Part shown: in pieces, positions 12,236-24,200 of the stretch
Layout of the letters: the number at the start of each line of letters is the position of its first letter
Position numbering within the stretch: position 1 is the first letter of the stretch
DNA from: Saccopteryx bilineata
Taxonomy: Eukaryota > Chordata > Mammalia > Chiroptera > Emballonuridae
Assembly (NCBI RefSeq): GCF_036850765.1
Contig: NC_089490.1
Location: forward strand, 241,552,442 to 241,616,441
Length of the DNA stretch: 64,000 bases
Reading direction: 5' to 3'
The notes under the pieces: model-generated
Seen by the model: the letters and a program-made list of their open reading frames with translations, nothing else
Database searches by the model: none
What the model was told of the DNA's origin: nothing
Program-made: the position numbers and the translations under genes

Positions 12236-15200
12236 CCTCCCGCGCCTTCCTTGACGGTCTCCCAGGGCTGGCCGGAGGAGGAAGATGGGAAGTAGGGACA
12301 GAGTTCACTTGAAGCTATAAGGAAACAAGCCAGCCCGAGTGCCCGGTGAAGAGACAGTGTGGTGCCGTGGTCAAGAGCATGAATTCTGGTTTACTGCTGG
12401 CTGCAGGTTCAAGTTCTAATTCCACCATTTCCAAGCTGAATGATCTCGGGTCAAAAGCTTCCTAATTTACAAAACAAGGTGAAGGTCGTACTCTCCCTCA
12501 TAGGGCTGCTGTGAGGTGTAAATGAGTGTGTGTCTCTCTCTTCTCACATGGAACAGGGCCTTTCTCCATCATTTTGGTCTCATGCACTCCACTCATTTCC
12601 AAAGTTACCAGATCGGCACCTTTCTCTCCAACCCTTCCGTGAATCTGTCTCGTAGATTTATTTGTAATAGAGCTAGGTTTTGTTGTGGTCTGCATTTCAT
12701 CCCGGGATCCCCCATCCTCCTATGGTTCTGATAAAACAAAACAAAAGAAAAAGCACCACCTGCCGCGCACACCTGTAAACCCTGAGCTCGCTCTCCTGCT
12801 CCACAGAAATTGCACAAAAAGCCCCGGGAATGGAGCCAACTCGTGCGCAGGGAGCTCTGCGCGGGCGGCACTCACTTGGCGTAGGCTTTTTCCAGCAAGG
12901 CGCTCCAGAACTCGTTGTTGTCGGCGGAGTGGAGGAAGATCAAGCGATCCCTGAAGGTGGGCAGACGGTCATCGATCACCACGTCCAGCCACTCACTATG
13001 CTGCCAGAACTGCAACCCCGTGGAGACGGAAATTAGGGGGTGAGTCACAGGGCAGGTTCAGTCCCATTTGCAAATACCCATCACTTTGCTCCCCCCCCCC
13101 CAGCCCCCGGGCCCACCGTCAGACCAAACTGCCCCTATGGTCCTGAGGGACATCATATGTGGTTCCCTGTTCCCTGATTGGGTCACGTGGACTCTGTGCG
13201 GAGCATCTGAACCTATCCCTGACATTCGCTCAAACACTTAGTGTGGACCTTCACAGCGAGGGGAACAGGACAGTGCCACACGTGGACACTGCACAGCACC
13301 CTGATGGGCCTTTCTCTCTCCTGAGAACCTGGTGCTGGGGGTGGGGGTAGGGATGGGTTTCTGTGCAACAGGCTCTCTGCTCCCTCCCAACCCCATTCAG
13401 GCTGTCTTAGCTGTCCCTCTGCCAGTGTTCCCTCCTTGCCCAGAACTGGAGCCTCCAAACTGGTGTTTTGGCCATTCACACACACACACACACAGAGCCT
13501 GTAGTGAGACAGGTAGACACTTATGCCAGGTGCAGACATGAGGGGAGTGTGTGTGCACACATAGGTGCGTGCATGTGTTCTTATACACTTACATGTCTGT
13601 GCATGTATGCATCTGCATGTGTGAGAGCATGTGTGTGTATTTGCATGAGTGTGTCTGTGCCTTCCCATTTGGTTGGCCTTAGAGCGTCTTAGGTAAGAAG
13701 AGGAAGTGGGAGGAGGCACGTTTATCTGCAGCTTTGCTGGGTTGCCTGAGTGTCTCTGTGTTCCTGAATTAGTCCAGGTGGACCTGCCCAGACCAGGCCC
13801 TGGCCCAGGTTGGGTGTGTTTAAGGACTGTTGACCCACGCTCTCTGTGAGGGTTCCTAAGTGGTATTTCAGAGGGAACTCAGTGTGGGCACGCTGTCACC
13901 TGCCCCAGCTTGGCTCCCACTTGGGGGCTTCACTCTCCCAACACATGTCATCTCAGGCCCTCTTGAGGACATTTGAGAATTCAAATTCAGCAGAGGCACT
14001 GTTGGGCAGGTGTTTAAGTTCTGGGCCTCAGAGAACTTCCTGAAGCAGTAGCAGGGTTGGGGGAGCTCAGGGCCGGTCTTCGAGGGGTCAGCTGGCTCAG
14101 AGAGCCTTGTGGGACAGCAGAGAGACGGCACTACCATTCTGGAGGCTCTGCTGGCCTCCCGAGCCCACACACCTGGAACGTGACTGAAGACAGTGAGGAG
14201 CGGGGAGGGAAATTGATGGAGGATGTCACAAGACTTCAGCATGTGACTGACAGGCCCCCAACAGGGTAGCTCTCACTGCTGGGAGAGTCTGGCCCACATG
14301 AGCCTGGTGGCCTGAGAGGAGAAGGTGGCTGGGCCAGGACAGGAGAGAGTGTTTGCTGTGTGCCTGCATGCCACCTCCTTTGTAGGGTCCCTTGTCATTC
14401 AGTGAGATCCCCACAAGGTAGTCTCTTCTTCTTCCAGAGAGTATATAAGCTGGCCCTCACTAGGAAACTGCCTGCAGTCACCCTGAAGTAAATGGAAAGG
14501 CAGTGTCGCTCTCTGGTCAGACCCTGTGTGCAGCCAGGGTGGAGGACAGGGTGGCTGAAAGGGAGGGAGGAGAGAAAGTTGGAGACAAGCAGGGCAGTCC
14601 TGCCCGGCAATGCTCTGTCCTCGGGGTCCCAGCCAGTTATGTCCTATGCTTCTCTGTTTTTATTTTTCAAATTCTCTTATGTCTCCAAATTTGCATTTCT
14701 TTAATAAGGAGACTCAGTCTATGAGACAATCCAGTTCCTAAGAGCTATCGCCATTTTAGACCATTTGTGCTTAAAGCACAAGAATTTCCAAATATCAAAG
14801 CCCTTTGCACACGGACCTCTACATTTGCCAAAATACCACTCCCGATTTTGCTGCATGCTTTCCGGGGAGGTCCTCCTTAGCACGCCTGCACAGCTCGCCC
14901 CTTGCACTTGGGGGTCATCCATGACAGCGCAGTTTGGGACGCCACCTGTCACACAGGTAGGGTGGCTTTCCTCTGGGGTTTCCCAGCAGCTAAAGACATC
15001 CCAGGCATCATGCTGGACCCCAGAGGCAAGTCCACGGCCAGCCCCCGCCTACCTGGAAGTGGAATATTCCGGCATAACCAGGGCCAAAGCCCTGGTCCTG
15101 GGGGACGACTCTCGCCAGTGCTTTTTGGTTAAGTGTAAGGGAGGCGATGGCGGCCAGCAGCCAGCAGTCGCCTGCAAAACGGAAGTCATAAGTCATGCTT

Positions 15201-18200
15201 TTCATTGCTCATTCACAGCCAGTGGGAAAACTCTGTGCCAGAAGATCTGGGGTGTTCTGGATGTGGCCACATCTTTTCTGCATTAGGAGATGGACAGAGT
15301 ACCAGCAAATGTCTCTGTCCTCCCCTCTGCCTCCCTTCCCCACTCTCAGGCCAGGTTATCATAAATAGCTGTCCCTGTCTCGGCAGTGCTGTGGGATATG
15401 TAGACGTGGGTTTCAGACATAAGCTCTGTAAGCATCAGCTCTGTGATGTTCCAGTGACTTCTTCTCAGAGGACAAGGCTGCAGACTTTAGTTTCAGCATG
15501 GCCAGACAGGCAGGTGTTTCATACCTGCAGCCTAAGCAGGTCTGCAGCACCCGGGGCTCAGAAATAGCCCCTGTGGTGGCTAGGGGCACATTTCTGGGAC
15601 TGATGCCTGCCCTTAACCCAGACTCAATTAGTTATGGGTAATGATAGCTCTGTGGTCATTTGCTTTCAATTATAGTAGGTTTTCAAGTTCTGTTGACTAA
15701 ATTTTCTGAGTCCTATCTTCAGTTAACACACAACTAGAGAAAAATGCAAAAATGAAGTCAACTCTCAAACAGTATTTTGTGCATGTTGTTCCAGACTCCC
15801 GCACGCAGTCACATTCCCCGGACTGCAGACAAATCCGCCCCCAGGGAACGAGAGTCACTGTGCTCCAATCAAGGAAGCAGAGGGGCTGGCAAGGAGGAGG
15901 GGAAGGAGGAGCAGAGAGTGGTGGCCATGGTGGTCCTGCCACCCCAGGGACCCATTGCTGCTCTTGCTGGGGTGACAGCTCCGAGACCCCCTCCTGCCGG
16001 CCCTCGCGGGGCAGTCTGTCCAACCTGTCACCACATGCTCCTTCAGCTCACACTTACCAAGTTCCCCCTGGCAGATATCGGTCCTGGTGGCCCCTCCAAG
16101 AATGAATTCTGGATTTTCCACTATTTCCTGGAAGAGTGAGAGTGTTATTAAAGTGAGGCCTGCCACGCAGTGTGCCAGCATGATGGGCCAGTCTCAGAGT
16201 CTCTCTCCTATCCTGGAGCACAGGCTGTTTTCCTATATTTTATTTTTATTTCCTGTAGGGGGGACATTAGAAGGGGAGTGGCGGCTGTGGTCTGTGCTCC
16301 ACAGACAGGCCTTCACTGCTGGATCACATCCCCTGGGACAGGTCCTGCCTTCTGAACAGCCCCTCAGCTCAGTACTCTGGCCAAAGCAGGATGTCAGCCA
16401 GGCCCTGAGGATACCCAAGGCCACCCAGGCCCTGGGCAGGGTGTAAGGGGTCCTGGGTTCAAGTCCCAGCTCTTCCAACTCCTCATCTCAAAGTGGGGGC
16501 ATACTCACTCCACTGCCCGGTGCCCAGGATTAAACACAAGTTCCCACTCAGGTACCCAGCTTCCTTGCTTTTCAAAATATGCATTAGGGGCAAATTTTAA
16601 ATATATCTATACTATAGTGACAGATATGTGCATCTATCTCTCATATAATTTTACTAAAGTGCATTATATATATTTTATTATATATTACATGTAATCCTAT
16701 TATATATATTATGTGTAATAAAATCATTAGTATATATGAATATATAGATACTATGGAGGAATAAGTATGAAATATTAACAAAAAGCATTTAAAACATTTG
16801 TACAAAATTAATATACTCTTTCTATTGTTTGAAGGCAACAGACTTCATTCCTGGCATAAAGTATAGCAATGAACAAGAGGGAAAGTTCCTGCCGAGTGAC
16901 CCGGGGACAGGCCATACGCAAATGAACAGACACTTAAGGCCCCGAATGGTCAGTACCAGGACAGAGAAAGACGGTATGGGGTGAGGCTGTTTGAGCCAGT
17001 GGTCAGGGAGGACTCCCGGGCAGCAACAGTGCGCAGGGAGTTGTGTGAAGGTCTAGGGTGAGGAAACGGGAGTCGGGAGTCGGGAGCCGGAGAGGAAGTC
17101 TGGCCATGGCGGACGCCCCATCATTCTAACGGGATCTCAATGCAGGGTGAGGAGGGGACTTCCCCACCCATTTCCAGAAAACAGGCCTGGGGACAGGAAT
17201 TTCCCCCACCCCCAGTATGTGGGCAACACCTGGGGAGACCACTGCCCTGAACTGTCTTCCTCCAGCTCAACCGGACCTGCTTTCCCTCTGGTCTGGCCCC
17301 AGAGAATTAGCGGGGGATGGTGAGCCCTTTGAAGGAAGGAAGCCTGACCAGGACCAAGAGCTTAAGTGGGAAATGATGGTGATGTCTTTGCAGCCTCCAG
17401 AGTGTGCAGCGTGTGGAGGGTGGACACACGGAGAGTGCTGTGTAGGGTTGATGGATTTTAATATTCCAGTAAACTCAACCAGGGGCTTTTATGGAGAATA
17501 CTGTGCTCTCAGTTTACCAGAGAGCCAGGCCTGGCAGAGTCCAACTGACATCCTGTCATGAAACCCTTCATATTCCAGTCCTCAGTGCCAGGAGTCTCAG
17601 AGTCCTATCATTAGGTCATCCTACTCTCCAATATGGTGGGAAGGGCAGCGGCAAGTCCTGGGATCGGAAAGTCAGGGAGGCGGCTCCTTCATGCAGGCCT
17701 CCTGGCTTGCCTGTGTGGACCTTTACCGCCTATGCAATGAGGCACAGGGGTGCTCTCTCTTCCTGACCTCAGCTCCCAGGGGTGCTGCAGGGGGCTTGGG
17801 ACCTGGCCAGTGGAAAAGTGCAAAGCAGGAATGTGTGAGTGGTCTCAATAGCACCCCATCCGGCTCTGGGCAGGCCACCTAACTCATCTGTCACATGACA
17901 CACAGACCACCTTCCTCTAGTTCAGACATTTGGGGCTCCACCCAGAATCTGTATTTAAGTCTCTGACCAAAGGGCACCCAGGAGCACCCATAGCCCGCCC
18001 TGCACAGCACAGCCCCACTCTAAGGTTTGACCAAACCATGCTCGCATTGCGCATTGCTATGGCTACTCATTTTTAAAGTGGATGGAAAATGGATAGTGAG
18101 GCTGGCAGATCTCTGTCCAGCAGCCTGTGCCAGACCCTGAGCCTCCTGCACGGATGGTCTATGGGCGTGGAGGCCCCCTGCTTTCCCTCCCGCACCTTTG

Positions 18201-21200
18201 CAGGCGTGGCCAGGCCAACTGTGCCAGCAGCTATCTCAGCCTCGCAGCTCCCATCTTGCAAGTGGTCGTTTATGTCCAGGAGAGTTTTATCAAATCGCAT
18301 CAAACTGTGGATCGGTGGAGAAAAATACAAAAAAATACACACAAAAAAGAACTAGTAATTTTCTCCAAGTGAACACATATCTATTAGATATAAACAGGTG
18401 AGGTTCCAAATGTGTGACTGATGCCCTTGTCTGTCCAGTGTTGGGTATGACACAGTGCAGCTGTGTGCTGGCCATGGATGTTCTGTATGTATGTATGTAT
18501 GTGCTGAGGGGCAGCTGTGCTGTGGCGAGGGTAACACACCCGTGTGCTGAATATATGTGACTTGTGTAGGCACGCAGTATATATGTGCCCACGAGCATGT
18601 TTGTGAGATTGTGTGTGTGCTCAGGGTGTCTTACATTCATGCCTGGGGACTTTGCATACATGTGTGTGGCCGAGATCATTTGTTCATGTGAAATGCAGTG
18701 TGGAAGCTTGAGGACAAGGGTTCCCTGAAACTACAGCCCTGTGACAGGAAGATCAGAGGGGTCTTGACAACTTGAAGTGATCCCAGCCTGCAGCTCGGGG
18801 ACCGAGAGGGAGGTGGAGCTAGGCACCAAGTGGTATTCCTACAAGATTGAGGGCCCAGGGACAAAGAAATGGTGGCTTTCAAGGTCTGTTCTGTTCATGT
18901 TGTACTTCATCAAGGGCTCAGCCCAACAACACACAGGCTTTTCTCTAAGTAATCAATTTAGGAAGAGAAAAGCCACTTTTCTAATGTGGTTGGAGAGGTT
19001 AGGCCCTGTTATCGATAACTGTGTGCTGCTGCACGGGTGTCCCAGAGCTGTAGAGGTGTATGGGGACAGAGGGTGTCTCAGAACATTCAACAGCATGGGG
19101 GGGGGTGAGCCCAGTGTGCAGGGAGGTCATGGCCACGTGCCCTGGTGTATGCTGGCTGCCAGGAGTGTGGGTAGTGCCTTCAGGGGCCAGGTGTCCTGAG
19201 TTTAGGCTGAGAAGTGGGGGAGGGAATTGCATGGAAGAAAGCAAATGGTTTCAGGCAGGCAGGGAGTTGGGAAAAAAACCGAGGCCAAGGCAATTGTGAG
19301 CCGAGGAAGTTGGGCTGCAGGCCCAGGAAGCCAGGCTGTTGGTGAACTGCACTTCACCCATGTGGCTGTCTCCCCATCAGGCTGGGATACCCGATCCCTG
19401 ACCAGCTCCTACTTGCTCAGACTCACAGCCCCTCTCACAAGGCCTGGTGCAGACCACACCCACTGGGGGTGAGCTCTTTCTCTATAAGTTAGTGGGTCAC
19501 CCCACCCCCACACCAAGCCCCCAGGATATTCAACTCGGTGCTCCCTGCCCTGGGCTCTCTGGGGTGCAAAGCTGGCTGCACAGCACCCTCCTCCTCGATG
19601 TCCCCTTGACTTTTCTGGTTTCAGCTGCTCTGCTGGGTGTGCCACTCCCGTCCGCAGGCACAGCTGTGTTTGCCAAGAAGGTGGTGCTGGGAGGGCATCC
19701 TGCCACATGATCTCACTGGGCAGCTGGCAGCTGCTGCCCAACATGCACCACAGACATGCTGAGCAGAAGTGCAGCAGCAGTCCAGCCACAGAGGCCTTGG
19801 GGGAACACTGGAAACTGACCAGTTCCCTGCTGCCCCCTGTGCTCCCAAATCAGGGACCTGGAGCTTCATCCTGCAAGCAGAACCTCAGTCCCAGATTCCC
19901 CAGAAGTCTATCAGATACAGTGCAAAGCCCCAGCCTCCCCACCCTCACATCCCGAATAGGAAACAGCTGTGTCTGGGAAGAGCGATGATCTCCGAGAAAG
20001 TCGAGCTTTGACAAAGGAAAGGTGGATAGTAGGCTACAGGGTTACAGTCAAAGCCAGGGGTTAGTGGTGTGGAGTACAAGGGTGGGGCACCCTCCTCCTT
20101 CCCCTCCCAGATGGGGAGAGGCTGGTGTTGGTTTACAGACACAGGTGGGCCTGTCATCCCCTGCGGAGCACTCTGAGGAACTGTCCCAGTCCCTAGCCCC
20201 ATGGCCTTGGCTGATGCCTTCATGGGGCCACACCACAACCCACAGCTTCTTCTGCCCAATTCTGCCCCATCCTTTCCACAGGTGTTGATCCTAAGAGCTC
20301 CCCTGTATAAACAATCACTCACTGTCCCACAGGCTAATTGTGTCTGGGGTCAGAGAGGAAGTCATCTAGTTGTAAGAAGGGTTGCTGTCCATGGAAGTGG
20401 TGTTTTCTGCCAGAAGGAAGAGAGGCAGAGGGCAGAAAGGGCTGCCCAAGGTGGGCTCACACCTGTGTCCTGCTCTGACAACCACCACACTGTGCTTTCA
20501 GGGCAACAAAGTGCCCCCCCTCCATCAGGAAGCAGTGTGCTAGTGAGTGCAGTGGCCTTGGGACCAGACCTGCCATGTCCTCGTCCTGTGTGCTGTTAGC
20601 CTCCAGGCTCTGGTCTCTTCTTCAGTCGACCAGGGTTACAATAATGCCCTGCTCTCAGGGTTGTTTGAAATTAAGTGAGGTAATTCTGGTCAACAGGAAA
20701 TGTTGCTTGGGCCATAGTAACTATTGGCTGTTGCCATAGTAACTTGTGGCTGTTATCACGGTTGAGGCACAGTGGGGCTAGGACAAAGGAGCTCCTGCTC
20801 CCCGAACATGGCTCTCAGGCAGCACACAGGTGCGCCCACACCTACAGTGACACAGCATTGGTGCTGACACAGAGACACCAGGTGCTTGCAGATCAAGACG
20901 GCTCTGAGGGGAGGCCACTGAGCAGGAGTCCAAGTCTCCCTGCCAATAGGGCATGCTGGCTGGCTGGCCTGAGGGGATGAGGATGCTGTGGGAGCAGTGA
21001 CCATGAGAAAGGGGCATGGGGTGCAAGGGAAGCGGGTCATGGGGAGCCCTGCCTCATTCCCAGGCAGCACTGAGCCCCCTGAGGGCACTGAGTGGCTCTG
21101 GGGCAGTCAGGAGATGTATAGGGCTGGGGGCAGAACGACCAGCTCAGAAGGGGAGAAAGCTGCTCGCAAGAGGAAGGCTCAGCCCTCCCGGGATCACCTT

Positions 21201-24200
21201 GTCAGACTTAGGAAACACTAGAGAACCAGAAACAGTGTACACGTGCACCAGAGCAGGATGGCATGTAGGTGAGCACACGCATGTGCACACATGCACATGT
21301 GTGCGCAGATGCCTGTACATGTGCACATGCACACACACATACATGGCCTGCAGCTGGAAACAGCAGTAAAGAGCTTACACTGCATCGATAACAGTGTGGT
21401 GCACTTTGGGCCGGGCCCTGAGAGCCCAGGCTGTTTTGGGTAAAACACTGACATTAATTGAATGCAGGGAGAGAGGAAGGAGGTTGACATGATGAACCCT
21501 GACTGCTCTTATGTATGATGAGACTCAGAGCTGATGATGAAGATGATGATGGTGGTGCCAGTAAGGGCAATAATGATAACAGCCATCATGTATTGAAAAA
21601 TGTCTGTGTGCTGGACTTTGGACCCACACTTGTCGGGAGCCGATCCACTAATGCTGGCTAATTAGGTCACAGCAGAAGAAGATCCACAACTGCTGGTTGA
21701 CAAAGTCACAGCAAAAGAAGATAGAGTCACCGCAGTAAAGACCAACAGCTGTGGGTTGACAAAGTCACCGCAAGGAAAGGCACAACGATACTCCCCCCTT
21801 TAATCTTTTGAATTAATCTGGCCTTATATTCCCCCCCTTTCTGGGTGTGTGCTATTATTTATGGCACAGGAATAATAGTACCGTGCTTTCCCTGTAGATT
21901 CATAGTAATTTCTTTGGAAATGAGACAGAAGGTGTAAGTTCCACAGAAAAGCCTGTAAACCCCTTGAACTGGGCTCATAAACATAAGAGGCTGGCTATGA
22001 TATCCCTCGTAAAGGGTTAAGTTTGTAGGAGAATTTCTTCTTAATCATGTTAGAAAGAATAGATTGTGACTTGTGAATGGGTAGAAGGCAGTGGCTGTGC
22101 ACAGAGCACCTTTTGGCCTTCACTTAATTCATCATTTTTCCTCCCTAGCCTTTTCATGTGATAGAGTAGAGAAACTTTCCTTTCTTTTTGCTTATTTGAT
22201 CTGCAAATAGTGGAACACTCTAAGAAGAATATAGTTACAATTTACTAGTGTGTGAATACAGTAAATAAATAAAGTTTAACTAGACATTAGAATCTTAGAT
22301 AAAGTGTAATGGAATGGCCCGTTGCATGGTTTGGGATGGGAATGCAGTCAGCAAGAAAAGAATGTTTTGCTAAGAGAATTGTTTTATGACTGAAGGCAGT
22401 TGCTGGGCTTTCTCAGTGAGACATTCTCATGAGATTTATATACTTTCCCAAGGTTTTTCGTTCAGATAATAAAGAGGAATATGGAAGAATCCATAGAAGC
22501 AGTAGCAATTAATGCCTTCTGATATTATGTTGCTACTAAGCTATCTTGCAGGTGCACTCTATATATCTTTAAGCAAAAGTTACTCTTGATGTTATGACAA
22601 TTTCTTAATAAGCAAGCCTTTTGAAGTCTTGTTAGAAAAATTAGGACACTGCATGAACTCAAGGCCATTTGCCTAATCAAGCGGTGGTCCTTTGCTAGTC
22701 CTTAATGATTTTGTCTGTTAATCTCTCTCTGCCCCTTGACTCACAACAACAGTAAAGTTGAGTTATTAGTTAGTACTAATCCTTTAAAAGCTTTTACCGA
22801 TGTTATCGCTATTCAAGTTATTTTTAAATTGTACTTTGAATGATTTGCCACCTGATTTGTAGTTTATAGATATAAATTGTTATCTGGAAACATGTAAACA
22901 TAGTGAAACAAAAGCAATGATTAATACCATGTAATTGTAACTTGGTGTGTGTGTATAAAAAAGGAGCTGTACTAGCGTTTGGCAGAGATGCCTGGCAGTA
23001 AATGCTAACTAGAGAATAAAGAGAAAGAAAAGAATTCGGCTCTCTCACTCGATTTTCGCCGACGCCGTCTCCTCCTGTGGGACCCCTGGATCCCCCCCCC
23101 CGGGGCTGGACCCCGGCACACACTGATTATTACTGACCCACTTGACAGGTGAGAAGACTGAGGCTTGGGACAATAGTTAGGTGATGTGCTAGTCACAGGA
23201 CACATTAGCAGCAGGGTGGGACCAGCACTCAGTCTTACCTTTAGGTCCAGCACTCTTTGCCCATAGTGACCTGCCCCCACAGGAGCCGCTCCCAGGCCAG
23301 TACCCACCCCAAGGGAATGAGAGCCAGTGGTACCCGGTCAGAGGTCAAGCCCAGACTAATTCAGCATGGCAAATATTGATTCTTTGTCCCAAGTACCAGC
23401 TGGCACCCCTTTGGGACCTCCAGACTGTTGGGTGGGGCAGTGTGGATGGTGGCTCCCTTCCGGGAAGGGAGACTCAGGCTTTGAGGAGGGAGCCTTGCTT
23501 CCTGGTATTCCCTTCATCATCACACCAGGGCAGGCACCTGCTGAGTGAGTGTGCATCACCCTGAGCATCAGTACAGCATGGCCAGAAGCCCTGGGTCACT
23601 TCACAGGTGAGCTTAGTGGTAACCCCCACTTGGGGGGATCCCAATGGCTTCCCACCCTCTCTGCAGGTTTGCCCTTGGTTCCAGGAGGACATGTCTCCTG
23701 AGATTTGTCCTGGAGAAAGCTTTGAGCCCCGCTCACTCACCACCTCTGGACAGGACCCTTTCTGACTCTGGCAGATTTTGTGGGAGTCGGAGAGCTGGGG
23801 TTGGGTTGCAGCCAGATGCCCTGGGTACCATCCCCCAGCATTCCCCACTTGCTGGTGTGTGCCCCCTGTGCGTCATTCCTGCCCTCACACTGCACAGCTT
23901 CTCCACAATAGACTCAGCAGGTGTGTACAGATCACCCTGTAGCCCCTCCTCTCCTTTCTGTGCTCTCCTGAGCCATGGCACCCCCCCACCCACAGCCACC
24001 CCCTCCTCATGGCTGCACTTACCCCTGGCCGTTTCCACACGAAGGGGATCTGTGGCCTCTCGCTGTAGAAGAGAGAGGAGCTGTTGGCCAGGAAGTCAGG
24101 ATCCTCAAACAGGATGCCCTTCCGCAGGCACTCTTGCCTTAGCTGCTCAAAGCTCTGGTTTGAGGAGTGGGTGCTGCGGGCATCCCCAGGAACTGGGTGC

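Noticed and set aside
14765..15286. 173-residue plus-strand frame
   Set aside because: Antisense shadow of CAPN9 exon 3.
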